Below are positions 1 to 10,448 of a stretch of DNA of 64,000 nt, piece after piece. Source of the stretch: Asterias rubens (lineage: Eukaryota > Echinodermata > Asteroidea > Forcipulatida > Asteriidae); NCBI RefSeq assembly GCF_902459465.1, contig NC_047081.1:9515883-9579882 (forward strand). The letters run 5' to 3'. A program made the position numbers and the translations under genes. Within the stretch, counting starts at the first letter, position 1; the number at the start of each line of letters is the position of its first letter. Below the pieces are notes generated by a model. That model did not search any database, had not been told where the DNA came from, and saw only the letters and a list, made by a program, of their open reading frames with translations.

Positions 1-1310
1 GCCTAAGCGAGCGTGCATGCACTGAACCTACGTACATTGTATATGCAGCATGAATATTCACGTATTTTATGATTGCAGCGACCACCCAACGGCCGAACAT
101 TTCCCATGTCATTCATGACATGCACTTAGCTTGTAAAAAAAATGGCGAACGTGTTCCGTCGACCAAGGGCGTTTAATTTACTACAAGGACGGTTTTGCAC
201 GGGGCGGCCACAACTGCATATGCAAATGTGTCCGGGCGGATAAAATTGCATTATGCAAAACCGTCCGGCGGACACTATTGCATATGCAATAATGTCCTCC
301 GGATAGTATTGCATAGAGGACATAATTGCATCCGACACCTGCGTTTTTCAGATTACACGACCTCCAAATAATAATTATTGTTCAAAGCATTCTGTGTAAA
401 TCATGCATGCAGGAAGTCCAGGCTCTGTGGCTGGCTCTATGCCACAGGTAACATGGTATAAAAACAGACATTGTCATCAAAGCACTATAAACAAAGGCCC
501 CTTTTCGTTTGTTTAGATGATCTTCCCAACATCTACATCCACCAACAGAGGGCAGTAGTCTTTCCATCAGGGGCCATCATAAAACTTGTAATCAGCCGTT
601 TTGTGCTACGGAGCGTCCCTTGGCAGATAAAGACAGGGGCCCAGGCTAACCAGAAACGCCACAAGCAAGCCTGTACGGTATAATATGACCACAAGGGGGC
701 GGCATGTATATAAGGCTCAGCTGTAATTTACTTGTTTACAGGCTATTGCATTCTAAAGCCGGTGCCTTAGGAGATCTGTCCCCCGGAGACAAATTCAAAT
801 CTCAAAGATATAATTTCAAATCTTAAGCTTGATTGGTTCCCAACCACAATCCTAATTTACATTTTACTTTAAAACTCTCCAAGTAGAGTGTATAATGGTT
901 GCTGCTCTCGTTACTGCACTCTCAGTGAGGCAAAGGTAACTGCTGGTAGTGTGATGTGATCATGGAGGTTAGAAATATTCAAATGGTGTGGTTTATTACA
1001 AAGTGCTCCGTAAAAAAAGACGACCCCCCTTCTCCTCCCAACCTTATACCTTATGTGTGACGAAATTATGTATGGATTCAACACGGGTGTGGGAAACCCC
1101 GGCCCCGGTAGGTACATTATTTCGGCGGCACACGTTTTTTCCTTGAAATGCATGAATGCAAGTCGGTTATGGCTCGCCCACAATAACAACATTGCCCTCA
1201 CAGCACCGCACACGTAGACTTGATGTCAAATCTGAGATTGTGGTTATTCCTCTGCATCAGCCACGAAAAAAACCCAACAACAAATTAGCTATCACACGCT
1301 AATGACGGAG
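1..1310. other. Repeat-bearing intergenic DNA, no gene recognised
   Basis: I see no convincing exon. Positions 185-340 carry nested inverted motifs built on TTGCATATGCAA and GGAC/GTCC. Positions 400-760 resemble segments at 15265-15350 and 41930-42110 (gtccaggctctgtggct, gtatataaggct), so they are probably an old repeat. Confidence 0.5.
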
Positions 1311-1669
1311 GTTAAAGACCAGTCTTCTCACTTGGTGTATGTCAACTTATGCATAACATAACAAACCTGTGAAAATTTGAGCTCACTCGGTTGTAGAAGT
1401 TGCGAGATAAAAATGAAAGAAAAAAACACCATTGTCACACAAAGTTGTGTGCTTTCTGATGCTTGATTTCGAGACCTCAATTTCTAAACTTGAGGTCTCG
1501 AAATCAAATTCGTGGAAAATTACTTCTTTCTCGAAAACTAAGTCACTTCAGAGGGAGCTGTTTCTCACAATGTTTCATACTAAAAACCTCTCCCCATTAC
1601 TGGTAATAAAGAAAGGTTTTGTGATGATAATTAATTTGATTAATTACAGATAGTGTCCACTGCCTTTAA
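1311..1669 (+). mobile_element. Fold-back element, family 1 (5'-truncated)
   Basis: Family 1 elements are about 390 bp. Complete copies start TTAAAGGCAGTGGACACT and end with the inverse, AGTGTCCACTGCCTTTAA. They hold an internal 15-bp hairpin (GATTTCGAGACCTCA and its complement) and no coding capacity. This copy lacks the left end and ends at the TTAA at 1666-1669. Confidence 0.8.
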
Positions 1670-2860
1670 TACAAAAGGGCGCTATTTCAGCCAATAATGT
1701 ATTGGCTATCGGGTAGACTACAAAAACCACGATCGCAGACTTGAAACCAAGTCTACCGCTTATGAAGTGGCACAGCTATTCATGTAGAGGAATGGGACAA
1801 TATCGTTCCCAAACATTGAAAGTGGAGTATACGGCCAATACAAAGGCAGTTCAACCCGAGAGACCGGGCCTCTGGTCAGAAGACACTCTGAGCTCTGAGC
1901 ATCAACAAGGTAGGGTTATGTTTCTTGTTTTGTCTGTTTAGGTGTTCGGGCAACAGCCCGAATAACTCTTTGATTTTGTTCGTTTTTTTTATTTTTTTTT
2001 ATTCTTCTTCTCGTCGATTGTCCGCAAGAAAAAGCATAGCTGCGAAGCTTGCATTAAGTTGAAACTTTGCACACAGGTAGACAATAACCAAAAATCTTAA
2101 CTTTTGATCTACATGAGGGATTTTTACAATCACTACACCATCGGAAAGGTCATTAGAAAACTCCGTAAACGCCTCACAGACATGACCCCTTGTTTTCAAG
2201 GCGTTTTCAACAAACATTTTCCTTCCGGTTAGTTAGTCTCTTCTCCAGTTCTCCACAAAAGCTATTTTGACAATCTACATCATATGAAAGGGCTTTACGT
2301 ACGTATGTAGTGCCTTTAGAATGCTTTGAATGCTTTGAAAAAGGCGTTAACTACTGGCTTTTAGGCTGAAATGTACACATTAATGCTTGTGTATAGTCGC
2401 GTTCAAGGCGTTTTCAAAAATACATTTCCCTCTTTCAATAAGTTAGTCTCTTCTACAGTCGTCAGTATTTAATAAGTTCATATTTCCTCAACCACAAAAG
2501 CTATTTTGTCAATCTTTACATCATACGAAAGAGCTTTACGTACTTCATAAAAATGGAGATGTTGGTGACCTTCTCTTGACCTTGTTTTGACTTGTCTTAA
2601 GCAAGGTTATGAAATGAAAAAATTGCTAGGTGCGCCCAGTAAGCATAAAATCGACCGTTAAGCAGCTCTATTAAATTGGGCCCTGCTCTAGCAGCAGTAA
2701 GAGATCTGCTCCAGCAGTGCAAACCTTGTAGGTTCAAATCCCACCAATTTTATAAAACACATTGTGTTAGGATTAAAGGGGTTAAGTTTTGAGTTAAAAA
2801 ATTAGATGTGTAAACCGAACAAGTGTTTGTAAATAGACAACCACTACATGTAAAAAAATT
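1670..2860. other. Intergenic, mostly unassigned; SINE and element ends near 2655-2750
   Basis: No gene is seen. Related stretches at 2000-2260 and 2390-2540 (cacaaaagctattttg, ggcgttttcaa) suggest an internal old duplication. At 2655-2683 the end of a GGGCCCAATTT-type element meets a tRNA-derived SINE remnant (caaaccttgtaggttcaaat). Confidence 0.4.
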
Positions 2861-2865
2861 CTTTA

Positions 2866-3440
2866 TAAATCTTTTTCGAAAGAGCCATATACCTGAAGAT
2901 ACTCGTGAAGTGGTTAAGAAATGTCAGTTTTTAGATGTGGTAGGCAACCATTATAGAGGGAAACCCCAAACAATCACGTAGGGTCTGAACAACCAATCCA
3001 CACGATTCAAGCCTTCGTCCCTAGATTTTAACTGGGGTGCACTAAAAGTTCACATGCTAAAATTTTCACCTTGGTTTGTATTTGTGAATTATTCATGTTT
3101 GGAGCATTATCAAGGGTTCCAACAGCCGATGTGGACGTTTTTTACTGTCTTTTATGGTCTAGCAACTATTAGTACAACTTTTGACATTACAAATAATATT
3201 AACTCCCCATTTAACTGTTTACATCTGTTTTCATAAATATAAAAGTCCTCAACTTAATAATTGTTTTTTAATGACTTGTATATTTATGAAAACAGATGTA
3301 AACAGTTAAATGGGGAGCTAATAGTTGCTAGCTCATAAATGACAATACAAAAACGTCCACACCGGCTGTTGGAACCTTAACAATGCTCCAAACATGAGTA
3401 ATTCACAAATACAAACTAAGGTGAACATTTTAATAATCTT
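2866..3440. mobile_element. Long hairpin element, family 6
   Basis: The region 3056-3432 is a large imperfect inverted repeat folding about 3245. Left-arm sequences such as tttgtatttgtgaattattcatgtttg recur inverted at the right end. A truncated second copy lies at 4255-4625. No coding sequence is seen; it is probably a non-autonomous element. Confidence 0.75.
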
Positions 3441-4254
3441 ATCTTTCATATCAATCTGAAAAGTACAAATAAGTACTTGCAGTAAGTGGAATAATTATGT
3501 CAAACAGCAGTGCAAGATGAAATTCGAATTAACTCCAGTTTGTAGAACGGAGACCTAATTATAATTTTCGTTCATTTTTTTTAGCATGACATAATTAAAT
3601 GTCAGGTCACGCGAATTCAATGCTTATAGTTAACCAAAGATATATCTCCTGAACCACGTGTCATCGAGTCGTAATGTTTGCTCTTTCTTGTAGCTCTTTG
3701 GTCGGACACTTCCCCTGCATGTGCAAAAGTTGCTGTTTTAGTAAAAACAAATTCCTACGATATGGGCCAAGAGCTAAGCTATTTCTTTATCCCCTACGTT
3801 TTCTGACATTTTGTTCAAAGATCATTTCGACAAGCGTAATTACACCGACCGAATTCAAAAGTTAAGGAGTCTCGAAACGGCCTGAATTGTGCACCACTGC
3901 ATGAAAACGGCTTTGATCTGTGCCCATCATTTTTCATCTTTTGCAATCGGCTCGGAAATGCGCCCAACGTTTCCCATACTTTTTGGAAGCGTTCGGGATA
4001 AGCACGGACCGTACCGCTTTTTCCATGCTTACTTACAATGCCTGGAAAATTGCTGGAATCATTTTTCCGACATGCATCCACTTTGCTGTTCAGTGTGTTG
4101 AAAATCACTAGATATCTGCGCCGGCCGTTTCATATAATGCTTGAGCAGCACTTAAAACAATAAATCAAATTTGTTTCTTGCGCTGATGACATGTCCCCTA
4201 TACAGCTTGTCAATATTACAATGGTCGCTAAGAAACGCAACATGTTTTTGTTCT
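3441..4254. other. Intergenic, nothing recognised
   Basis: Two overlapping open frames of 60-100 codons at 3815-4111 show no family resemblance, no paired splice sites and no codon-phase support. I see no repeat family either. Confidence 0.4.
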
Positions 4255-4625
4255 TTATTCGTCTTTGTCGAAAGAACCATAAACCCGAAGATACTTTTGT
4301 GGCAAAGGAGTAAATAAATATCAGTTTAAGATGTGGTGCGCAACCCTGGTAGAGGGAAGCCCCAAACAATCACGTAGGGTCTGAACAACCAATCTACACG
4401 ATGCAAGGCTCCGTCCCTAGATTTTAACTGGAGTCCACATCAGTAAAGGTCACATGGTAAAATTTGCACTTTATAGTTTGTACTGGTGAATTATTCATGT
4501 TTGGAACGTTATTAATTAATCCAGGGTTCCAACAGCCGGTGTAAATGTTTTGTTAATGTCGTTTATGAGCTAGCAACTATTAGTGCAACTTTTGACATTA
4601 CGAAAACAAATGTTAGCTCTCCATT
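4255..4625 (+). mobile_element. Family 6 element, second copy, truncated by insertion
   Basis: This matches the left half of 2866-3245 (ccccaaacaatcacgtaggg, ctgaacaaccaatc). It stops at ctccatt where the family 5 element begins, so the family 5 insertion is younger. Confidence 0.7.
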
Positions 4626-5043
4626 GAAAGGAACACGTTGCCTTGGATCGGTCGAGTTGGTCGCTGAAAAGCGTTTGTAACCGTTTGTTAAAAAATGCAT
4701 ATGATTAAAAAGATTTTAAAAGTAGAATATAATGATCCACACAAGTATCACTCGAAATTGCGTGGTTTTCCTTTTACCTCATCGACTCACACGGTTGGCC
4801 AATATCCGTCTACATTATTTATAAATAATGAAATTGTGTATATTAGGATTATTTATATATAGTGAAAGATTTCATACGACTATATATATAAATAATTGTG
4901 TTGTGAAAAACTGATTATTTGTAAACAAAGATTAAATAATGGTTAAATAATAAATGATATATTAAATAATGAATCAGTTGTAAATAGTTGCGTTAAACAA
5001 TAAGTCTACACTTGGCACCCCATAAGGGAACGTGTTCCTTTAA
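4626..5043 (+). mobile_element. Fold-back element, family 5
   Basis: The left end is aaaggaacacgttgcc and the right end is the degraded inverse, aacgtgttccttt. It is related to the better-preserved copy at 14177-14562, which is flanked by TTAA on both sides. It is non-coding and AT-rich inside. Confidence 0.7.
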
Positions 5044-5219
5044 TTGTTAGTTGTTTCTTCGAGCAACGGCCTTTCTGATGCTAAATTACCATAATACACA
5101 TCGAGAAAAAAAAACCTTTGCATTTTGACGATCTATTTGACGAGCTTATTTCATTGACTCAAACACTGACCCTGACGATATCCGAACACCTTGTGTTTGT
5201 TTCTACAAACACTAAATTC

Positions 5220-5345
5220 TAGTTGTTTGTTTGTTTGTCTGTCTGTCTGTCTGTCTGTTTGTTTGTTTGTTTGTTTGTTTGTTTGTTAGTTTGTTTGTTG
5301 TTTTTTGTTTTTGTTTGTTTGTTTGTTTGTTTGTTTGTTTGATGC
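5220..5345 (+). repeat. (GTTT)n/(GTCT)n microsatellite
   Basis: About 125 bp of GTTT repeats, interrupted by a GTCT block near 5236-5258 and a short T-rich break at 5299-5312. Confidence 0.95.
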
Positions 5346-5378
5346 CATTTTGTTTGCGGTACTATGCCATGTAACTTT

Positions 5379-5743
5379 AACTACATCATACGAATATAGT
5401 AACGCATCTACTACATCATACGAATATAGTAACGTATCTACTACATCATACGAATATAGTAACGCATCTACTAACATCATACGAATATAGTAACGCATCT
5501 ACTAACATCATACGAATATAGTAACGCATCTACTACATCATACGAATATAGTAACGCATCTACTACATCATACGAATATAGTAACGCATCTACTAACATC
5601 ATACGAATATAGTAACGCATCTACTACATCATACGAATATAGTAACGCATCTACTACATCATACGAATATAGTAACGCATCTACTACATCATACGAATAT
5701 AGTAACGCATCTACTACATCATACGAATGTAGTAACGCATCTT
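5379..5743 (+). repeat. 30-bp minisatellite, about 12 units
   Basis: The unit contains acatcatacgaatatagtaa followed by cgcatctact. Twelve units are visible, with a 31-bp variant (extra a) in some. A full 30-bp unit keeps the frame, which explains long spurious repetitive ORFs on both strands. It directly follows the GTTT microsatellite. Confidence 0.95.
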
Positions 5744-6189
5744 ACATATTTAGAGTGCTTTCACATGCGTGTGTCTCGGTTTCGAGTTGGCGAATTGACA
5801 AGAAATTAGCAATCAAGTGTATGTCATGGACAATTTTATCGTAGAGTGCAGTTTTCTAGCTGTAGTTGGGAACTCATCGCACGTGTGTTTTACTCTGACA
5901 TGGTGACTACTATTATTCGTTTTCGAAGTTTTGGTTTCCTGCCTAGCCTGCCAAATCTCGCCAAAGGAGCACCATACGATGTCAGTCACTATACAAACTA
6001 TATATACAGTTTCGTAATGAAAGAAAAATGCGGTTACTGAGCAAATAAACCCTACAGCGTATAACCAATGAATGAACAACATAACAGCGACCCGCATACA
6101 CAGTATTCAATTAACATTTTTGTGAAGCAAGAACAAAACAAACAGGCTTTTATTGTATTTGGGGAAAGTCTATAGCTTCATATTTCTAT

Positions 6190-6330
6190 ATAGAAAGGTT
6201 TGCAGTAACACCAGGTAATGACTATCTCTTATGAGCTGGGGTGGTTCTGAAAAGAACAATTGGTGTTACCGCAAATGGTGTTCCCGCACACCTTTCCATA
6301 TCGTATTTCCACCGTGCAAAGTTTCAAATC
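6190..6330 (+). mobile_element. Family 3 element, deleted copy
   Basis: This copy shows the family 3 terminal block (ggtttgcagtaacaccaggt) and its inverse (tgttaccgcaaatgg, cctttccatatcg), with most of the interior missing. Full copies are at 10658-10918 and 15732-16083. Confidence 0.7.
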
Positions 6331-6872
6331 CTATTCATATTTCTATCAACCACGTACTTTACTTTGATCATACTCATAGAGCAAGCACAGAGCCTTTGTC
6401 CTATTCTTTTGATGCCGAATGAAAGTGCTTTATAATCTGTCCATGGTCTGTCACTTCAGGAAACGCTAGCTGTGACCTTGACCGAATGAGGTCACGCAGT
6501 GTGGTGGAAGGAACTAGTACAGTGCTGGGCCCAATTTTATGGCTCCGCTTACCAACGAGTTCTGCGCTTACGAACATAACTATGACGACACTAATCAGAC
6601 AATACAGATGTATAAATACCCCCCCCCCCTCAAAAAAAGGTGCAGATTACACGCTTGGGGATATAAGCGCCTGCATGTTCATCTTATTACCGCGGAGATT
6701 GTGCACTGACACACAAGACCAAAACCAGAATGTTCGATATTTAGACATTATTTTGAATCCATAACATGAAGGATAATGGGCCAAACGGTTATGGCCGTTT
6801 GTTGTAGGCCTACAGATCGTGACTACCCTTGGACTATGGTAATGGTGTTCTGTGTGTGTGTCAGTGCCCCTT

Positions 6873-7005
6873 TTTAAAGGCACTGGACACTATTGGTTAT
6901 TGCTCATAATAATTGTTAGCGTTTACTTGGTAACGAGCAAATGAGAGCTGTTGATAGTATAAAACATTGTGAGAAACGGTTTAAAAAATGCCTTTTTAGG
7001 GGCTA
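6873..7005 (-). mobile_element. Family 1 fragment
   Basis: The left terminal ttaaaggcactggacactat and about 130 bp of the family 1 body are present, in the orientation opposite to the copy at 35835. The rest is lost. Confidence 0.75.
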
Positions 7006-7122
7006 TTGAAACTATTGTTTTCCATAAAATGAAATGATTCTCAAAATGGTTATAAATACTGTTTGAAAGCTGCACCGCATCTAACCATGTAAGATTTTAT
7101 TGACACTAATTTATTAAAACCA

Positions 7123-7269
7123 ATAGGAGACTTTCCAACGCTAGGTGGCAGCAGACATACCGGGTAAATTTCCATTGTTTACGTAGTTCTGAACATGCGC
7201 ATAATTCCGAGAACAATGGATTTACCCGGTAAGTCTGCTGCCCTCTATCGTCCCAGAAAGTCTCCCATT
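7123..7269 (+). mobile_element. Short palindromic element, family 2
   Basis: An element of about 145 bp with inverted ends (ggagactttcc ... gaaagtctccc). The arms share ACCGGGTAAAT and its complement. The left arm holds ACGCTAGGTGGCAG, 12 of 14 against the CTCF core. Copies at 11767, 12132 and 46280 are very similar, which suggests recent activity. Confidence 0.85.
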
Positions 7270-9165
7270 CTCTTTAAACTTACACATTATCCGTGTGCTA
7301 AAAACTCTCGACCCTTATGTACGCCTCGTTATTTCCTGATTTGAAATCCACTCGACCATGGTGTTAAACAGAGTGCCTCGATCAAGCAACACTGAATTGT
7401 ATGAACCCATGCATGCAGTAGACCTATCCAGACAGGGTCCAATTTCTTCAAACTGCTTTAACATTTTCTGCAACTGCCGCCGGGGGGGGGGGACTGATGC
7501 TTTCTTTCTATTCGATTCGTCCAAATGAAACCAACTGTTTTGTTCTCTTTACCTTGACACATTTCTTGCTGATAGTGGGTCGGGGTAGTGGCAAGCGAGT
7601 TCTGGAATGACGCGTATATCCTGTTAGTCTTTGTTTCAAGACGTTCTTGCTGAGTAGGGCTTATACGCATGTGTGCACACTCAACATAGACAAGTTGTGA
7701 TCGTTCGATAGTTAGTGGCTGTTTCTACCTCCATGGTTCGTGCAAAAGAGGAAGAAACTATACTTTCTTCCCCCATTTTTGTTTCTGCCACTGTCGTAGT
7801 GCTTTTTGATGGGGATTGTTGTTGTCTTCTCAATCGATTAAAAAGGGAATACTTAAAATATGGAACATTTTTGGAGGATGGCAATTCTATACAACAGGGA
7901 AAAAATGCGAGCGGGGGCGATCGCGGTAGCTGAGTGATAATGAACAGCAACGTCTTGTACCAAGACTAACATCCTGGGTTCGTACGTAAACTCCCATAGT
8001 GTCTCCAGGGAGTGGGCAGTGACAAAACAGCTAACAAAACAAGTGTACCGAGTGAATGGTCTGCAGGTTCAATCATACTAGAGACATGCTCAGTTTGCGG
8101 CAGCTGACTATTTATAATTTTGTTATATCTCATCAGGCTGAGTTACTACGGAATGAGTGAAAAGACTAGGTGTCTGGCAGAACTAAAGGTAGTATTCTTC
8201 TTGGTCATTGCAATTTGCATGCAATATGTTTGAGTTTAGTTCCAGTTTGCAAGGAGAGTTTCTGTTTAGGCGATTGATATGGCTTGACATTTCTTCTGTG
8301 TGCAACTAAAGGAAGTGACATGTGAGTCACCCAAACATTTCGACTGCAGACGATGTTTTAAAGGAACCACAAGTCGTTTGTTTTCGTTTTTTTAATTTAT
8401 TATGACGTGTTAGAGTATTAATTTTGTGATTTTACTAGGAACGTCACGATTTGTTCTGTACTTTATAACACTAAGAATGTACTACATGTATATTGCCAGA
8501 ATTTAATTTAGAATTATAATTTGGAATAATATTAATAACATAATATTAACGTGTGTTGTTAAAAAATATAAAAACTGTCAACGCACCGGCAGAATAGCGA
8601 GCGATTTCCATTGTGTAGTAGCAGCAAATTGCTACACAAATTTTTTCAGTTCCTACTAAAAATCATCACTTGCTACTCAATGTCAATTGGCATTCAGTTT
8701 TCACAAAATAGGTTCAGTCTCTTTTTTTTTTTGCTGTGAAAAATTGCTGGATGCAATCGTTCCTTGATGAGTATACACACAAAGAGAAGGGGTTCGGCCC
8801 GGTGTGGTTATCTTCAGTCATGATTTGAAGGCTTCTTGATAAGTAACGAGATATAAAACTCATCTGTTGACTTCTTACGCATATGGAAGTAGACAACTTA
8901 ATCCAATGTTTAGAGTATATGCATTGTGTCGCCAGAATCACTGCTTCTTCACATCCAAGATAAAGTCATTGAAATTTGCCGGTAATCTTGCCTTTGAAGC
9001 ATAGTAGGCATACCTCCCCTCTGTGTTGGTTTTGTCTTGGTATTTATTGTTAAGCCTCATTAGATTGTTGGATTAGTTGATGGTGGGTGCAATGTTTTCT
9101 TTTCTTACTATCCACGGGACCCTAGTCCTATATGCCTACCTGTGCAAGAGGTTAAACATGGCGTC
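7270..9165. other. Intergenic, no gene recognised
   Basis: Several short open frames (7315-7950) show no family resemblance or splice structure. A 10-base G run is at 7483-7492. There is nothing convincing otherwise. Confidence 0.4.
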
Positions 9166-9171
9166 ACTCTC

Positions 9172-9338
9172 AATGGGTGCGTTCGTGTAGCTCCCCTGGG
9201 TCGACCCCGGTGTGTGGCGGTTTTTTTTCTAGGACGAACGTGGGTAATTATCTGCACACGTTCGTCCTGGAAAAAAAACGCCACACACCGGGGTCGACCC
9301 AGGGAAGCTCAACGAACCATGGAGCAACGCACCCATAG
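9172..9338. mobile_element. Near-perfect palindromic element, family 4
   Basis: Arms of about 75 bp (caatgggtgcgttcg, tgggtcgaccccggtg, gttttttttctagg, acgaacgtg) are mirrored with few mismatches around a short loop near 9249. Related copies are at 45130-45382 and, in part, 10036-10095. No coding content. Confidence 0.85.
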
Positions 9339-9528
9339 ACTACGAATCTGTAGTTTACTAAAGTTGGTCATTAAAGTGATTTGTTCAACTGTTGAAAAAT
9401 GACTTTGTAACTTGAAAGATATCACGATGCAGGCTTGCACGATAACACGAACGCTTCTGTTTTCACAGAAAACATTTTGTAAAACTTATCAAAACAATAG
9501 GACGCGATATCGTTGCAAGCAATGTATA

Positions 9529-9890
9529 CTTAAAGGCACTGGACACCTTTGGTAGTTGTCAAAGACCAGTCTTCTCACTAGGTGTATCTCAACATAAGCT
9601 TAAAATAACAAACCTGTGAAAATTTGAGCCCAATGGTCATCGAAGTTGTGAGAAAATGATGAAAGGAAAAACACCCTTGTTGGACGAATGTGGTGCTTGC
9701 AGACAGGAATACAAGACTTTATTATTTTAGTGAGAAATTACCCCTTTCTCAAAATCTATGCTACTTCAGAGGGAACCGTTTCTCACAATGTGTTATACTA
9801 TCAACAGCTCTCGAATGCTCATTACCAAGTCAGTTTTTCAGCCAGTATTTGTTTTGAGTTATTACCAAACGTGTACATTCCCTTTAAAGG
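9529..9890 (+). mobile_element. Family 1 element
   Basis: A copy with cttaaaggcactggacacc at the left end and a worn right end at ccctttaaag. A second, incomplete unit (9887-10035) follows directly and is cut by a family 4 fragment. Confidence 0.75.
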
Positions 9891-10035
9891 CACTGATGGA
9901 AAGGTCAAATACCAGTGTTCTGACTGGTGTATCCCAACATAATTATGCATAAAATAACAGATCTGTGAATTTTGTACTCAACTGGTTATCGAGGTTGCAA
10001 GAGAATAATGAAAGAAAAAAACACACATTATTGCC

Positions 10036-10095
10036 TATGGGTGCCTTCAATTAGCTTCCCCGGGTCGACCCTGTCTGCCCACGGTACGTTCGAAA
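10036..10095 (+). mobile_element. Family 4 fragment
   Basis: The sequence tatgggtgccttcaatt followed by ccgggtcgaccctg matches one arm of the palindrome at 9172-9338. It interrupts a family 1 remnant. Confidence 0.6.
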
Positions 10096-10226
10096 GCTTC
10101 CTCTATGGTTTGCACCATGGTTTAATGGTTTAACCTCATGGGTTTGACAGTGTTCTAGTAAAACGCACCACCAGATCTCTGCTGTGTGTCGTATCGTATC
10201 TATGGTCGTTTAGAGAGCATGGTCAC

Positions 10227-10234
10227 TATAAATA
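10227..10234 (+). promoter_or_regulatory. Candidate TATA box for the P450 gene
   Basis: TATAAATA lies 215 bp upstream of the P450 ATG, in a stretch without recognised repeats. A start site about 25-30 bp downstream would give a 5' leader near 190 nt if unspliced. No further elements were recognised. Confidence 0.35.
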
Positions 10235-10448
10235 CACCCGACAAACACTATGTACATGTACATGAAGAAGATCACACAGGGCAGTCCCATAGCTTGACAT
10301 CTAAGATTTGATCTTATCAATCAACATCACTCCTTTTTTCATTTTGAAAACAAGTATTTACCGGTGTGAGACCCTTTTTACTGTATAGGATTTGGCAAGA
10401 ATTCCCCTCAGTGATTTTTCTCGTCAGTGGTGATTCCTAGTGGAAAAC

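Noticed and set aside
5286-5498. Repetitive tyrosine-rich ORFs over the minisatellite
   Set aside because: They arise on both strands from the stop-free 30-bp unit and are broken by 31-bp variants.
5379-5743. CRISPR-like array
   Set aside because: The units are adjoining with no unique spacers and the DNA is eukaryotic; it is a minisatellite.
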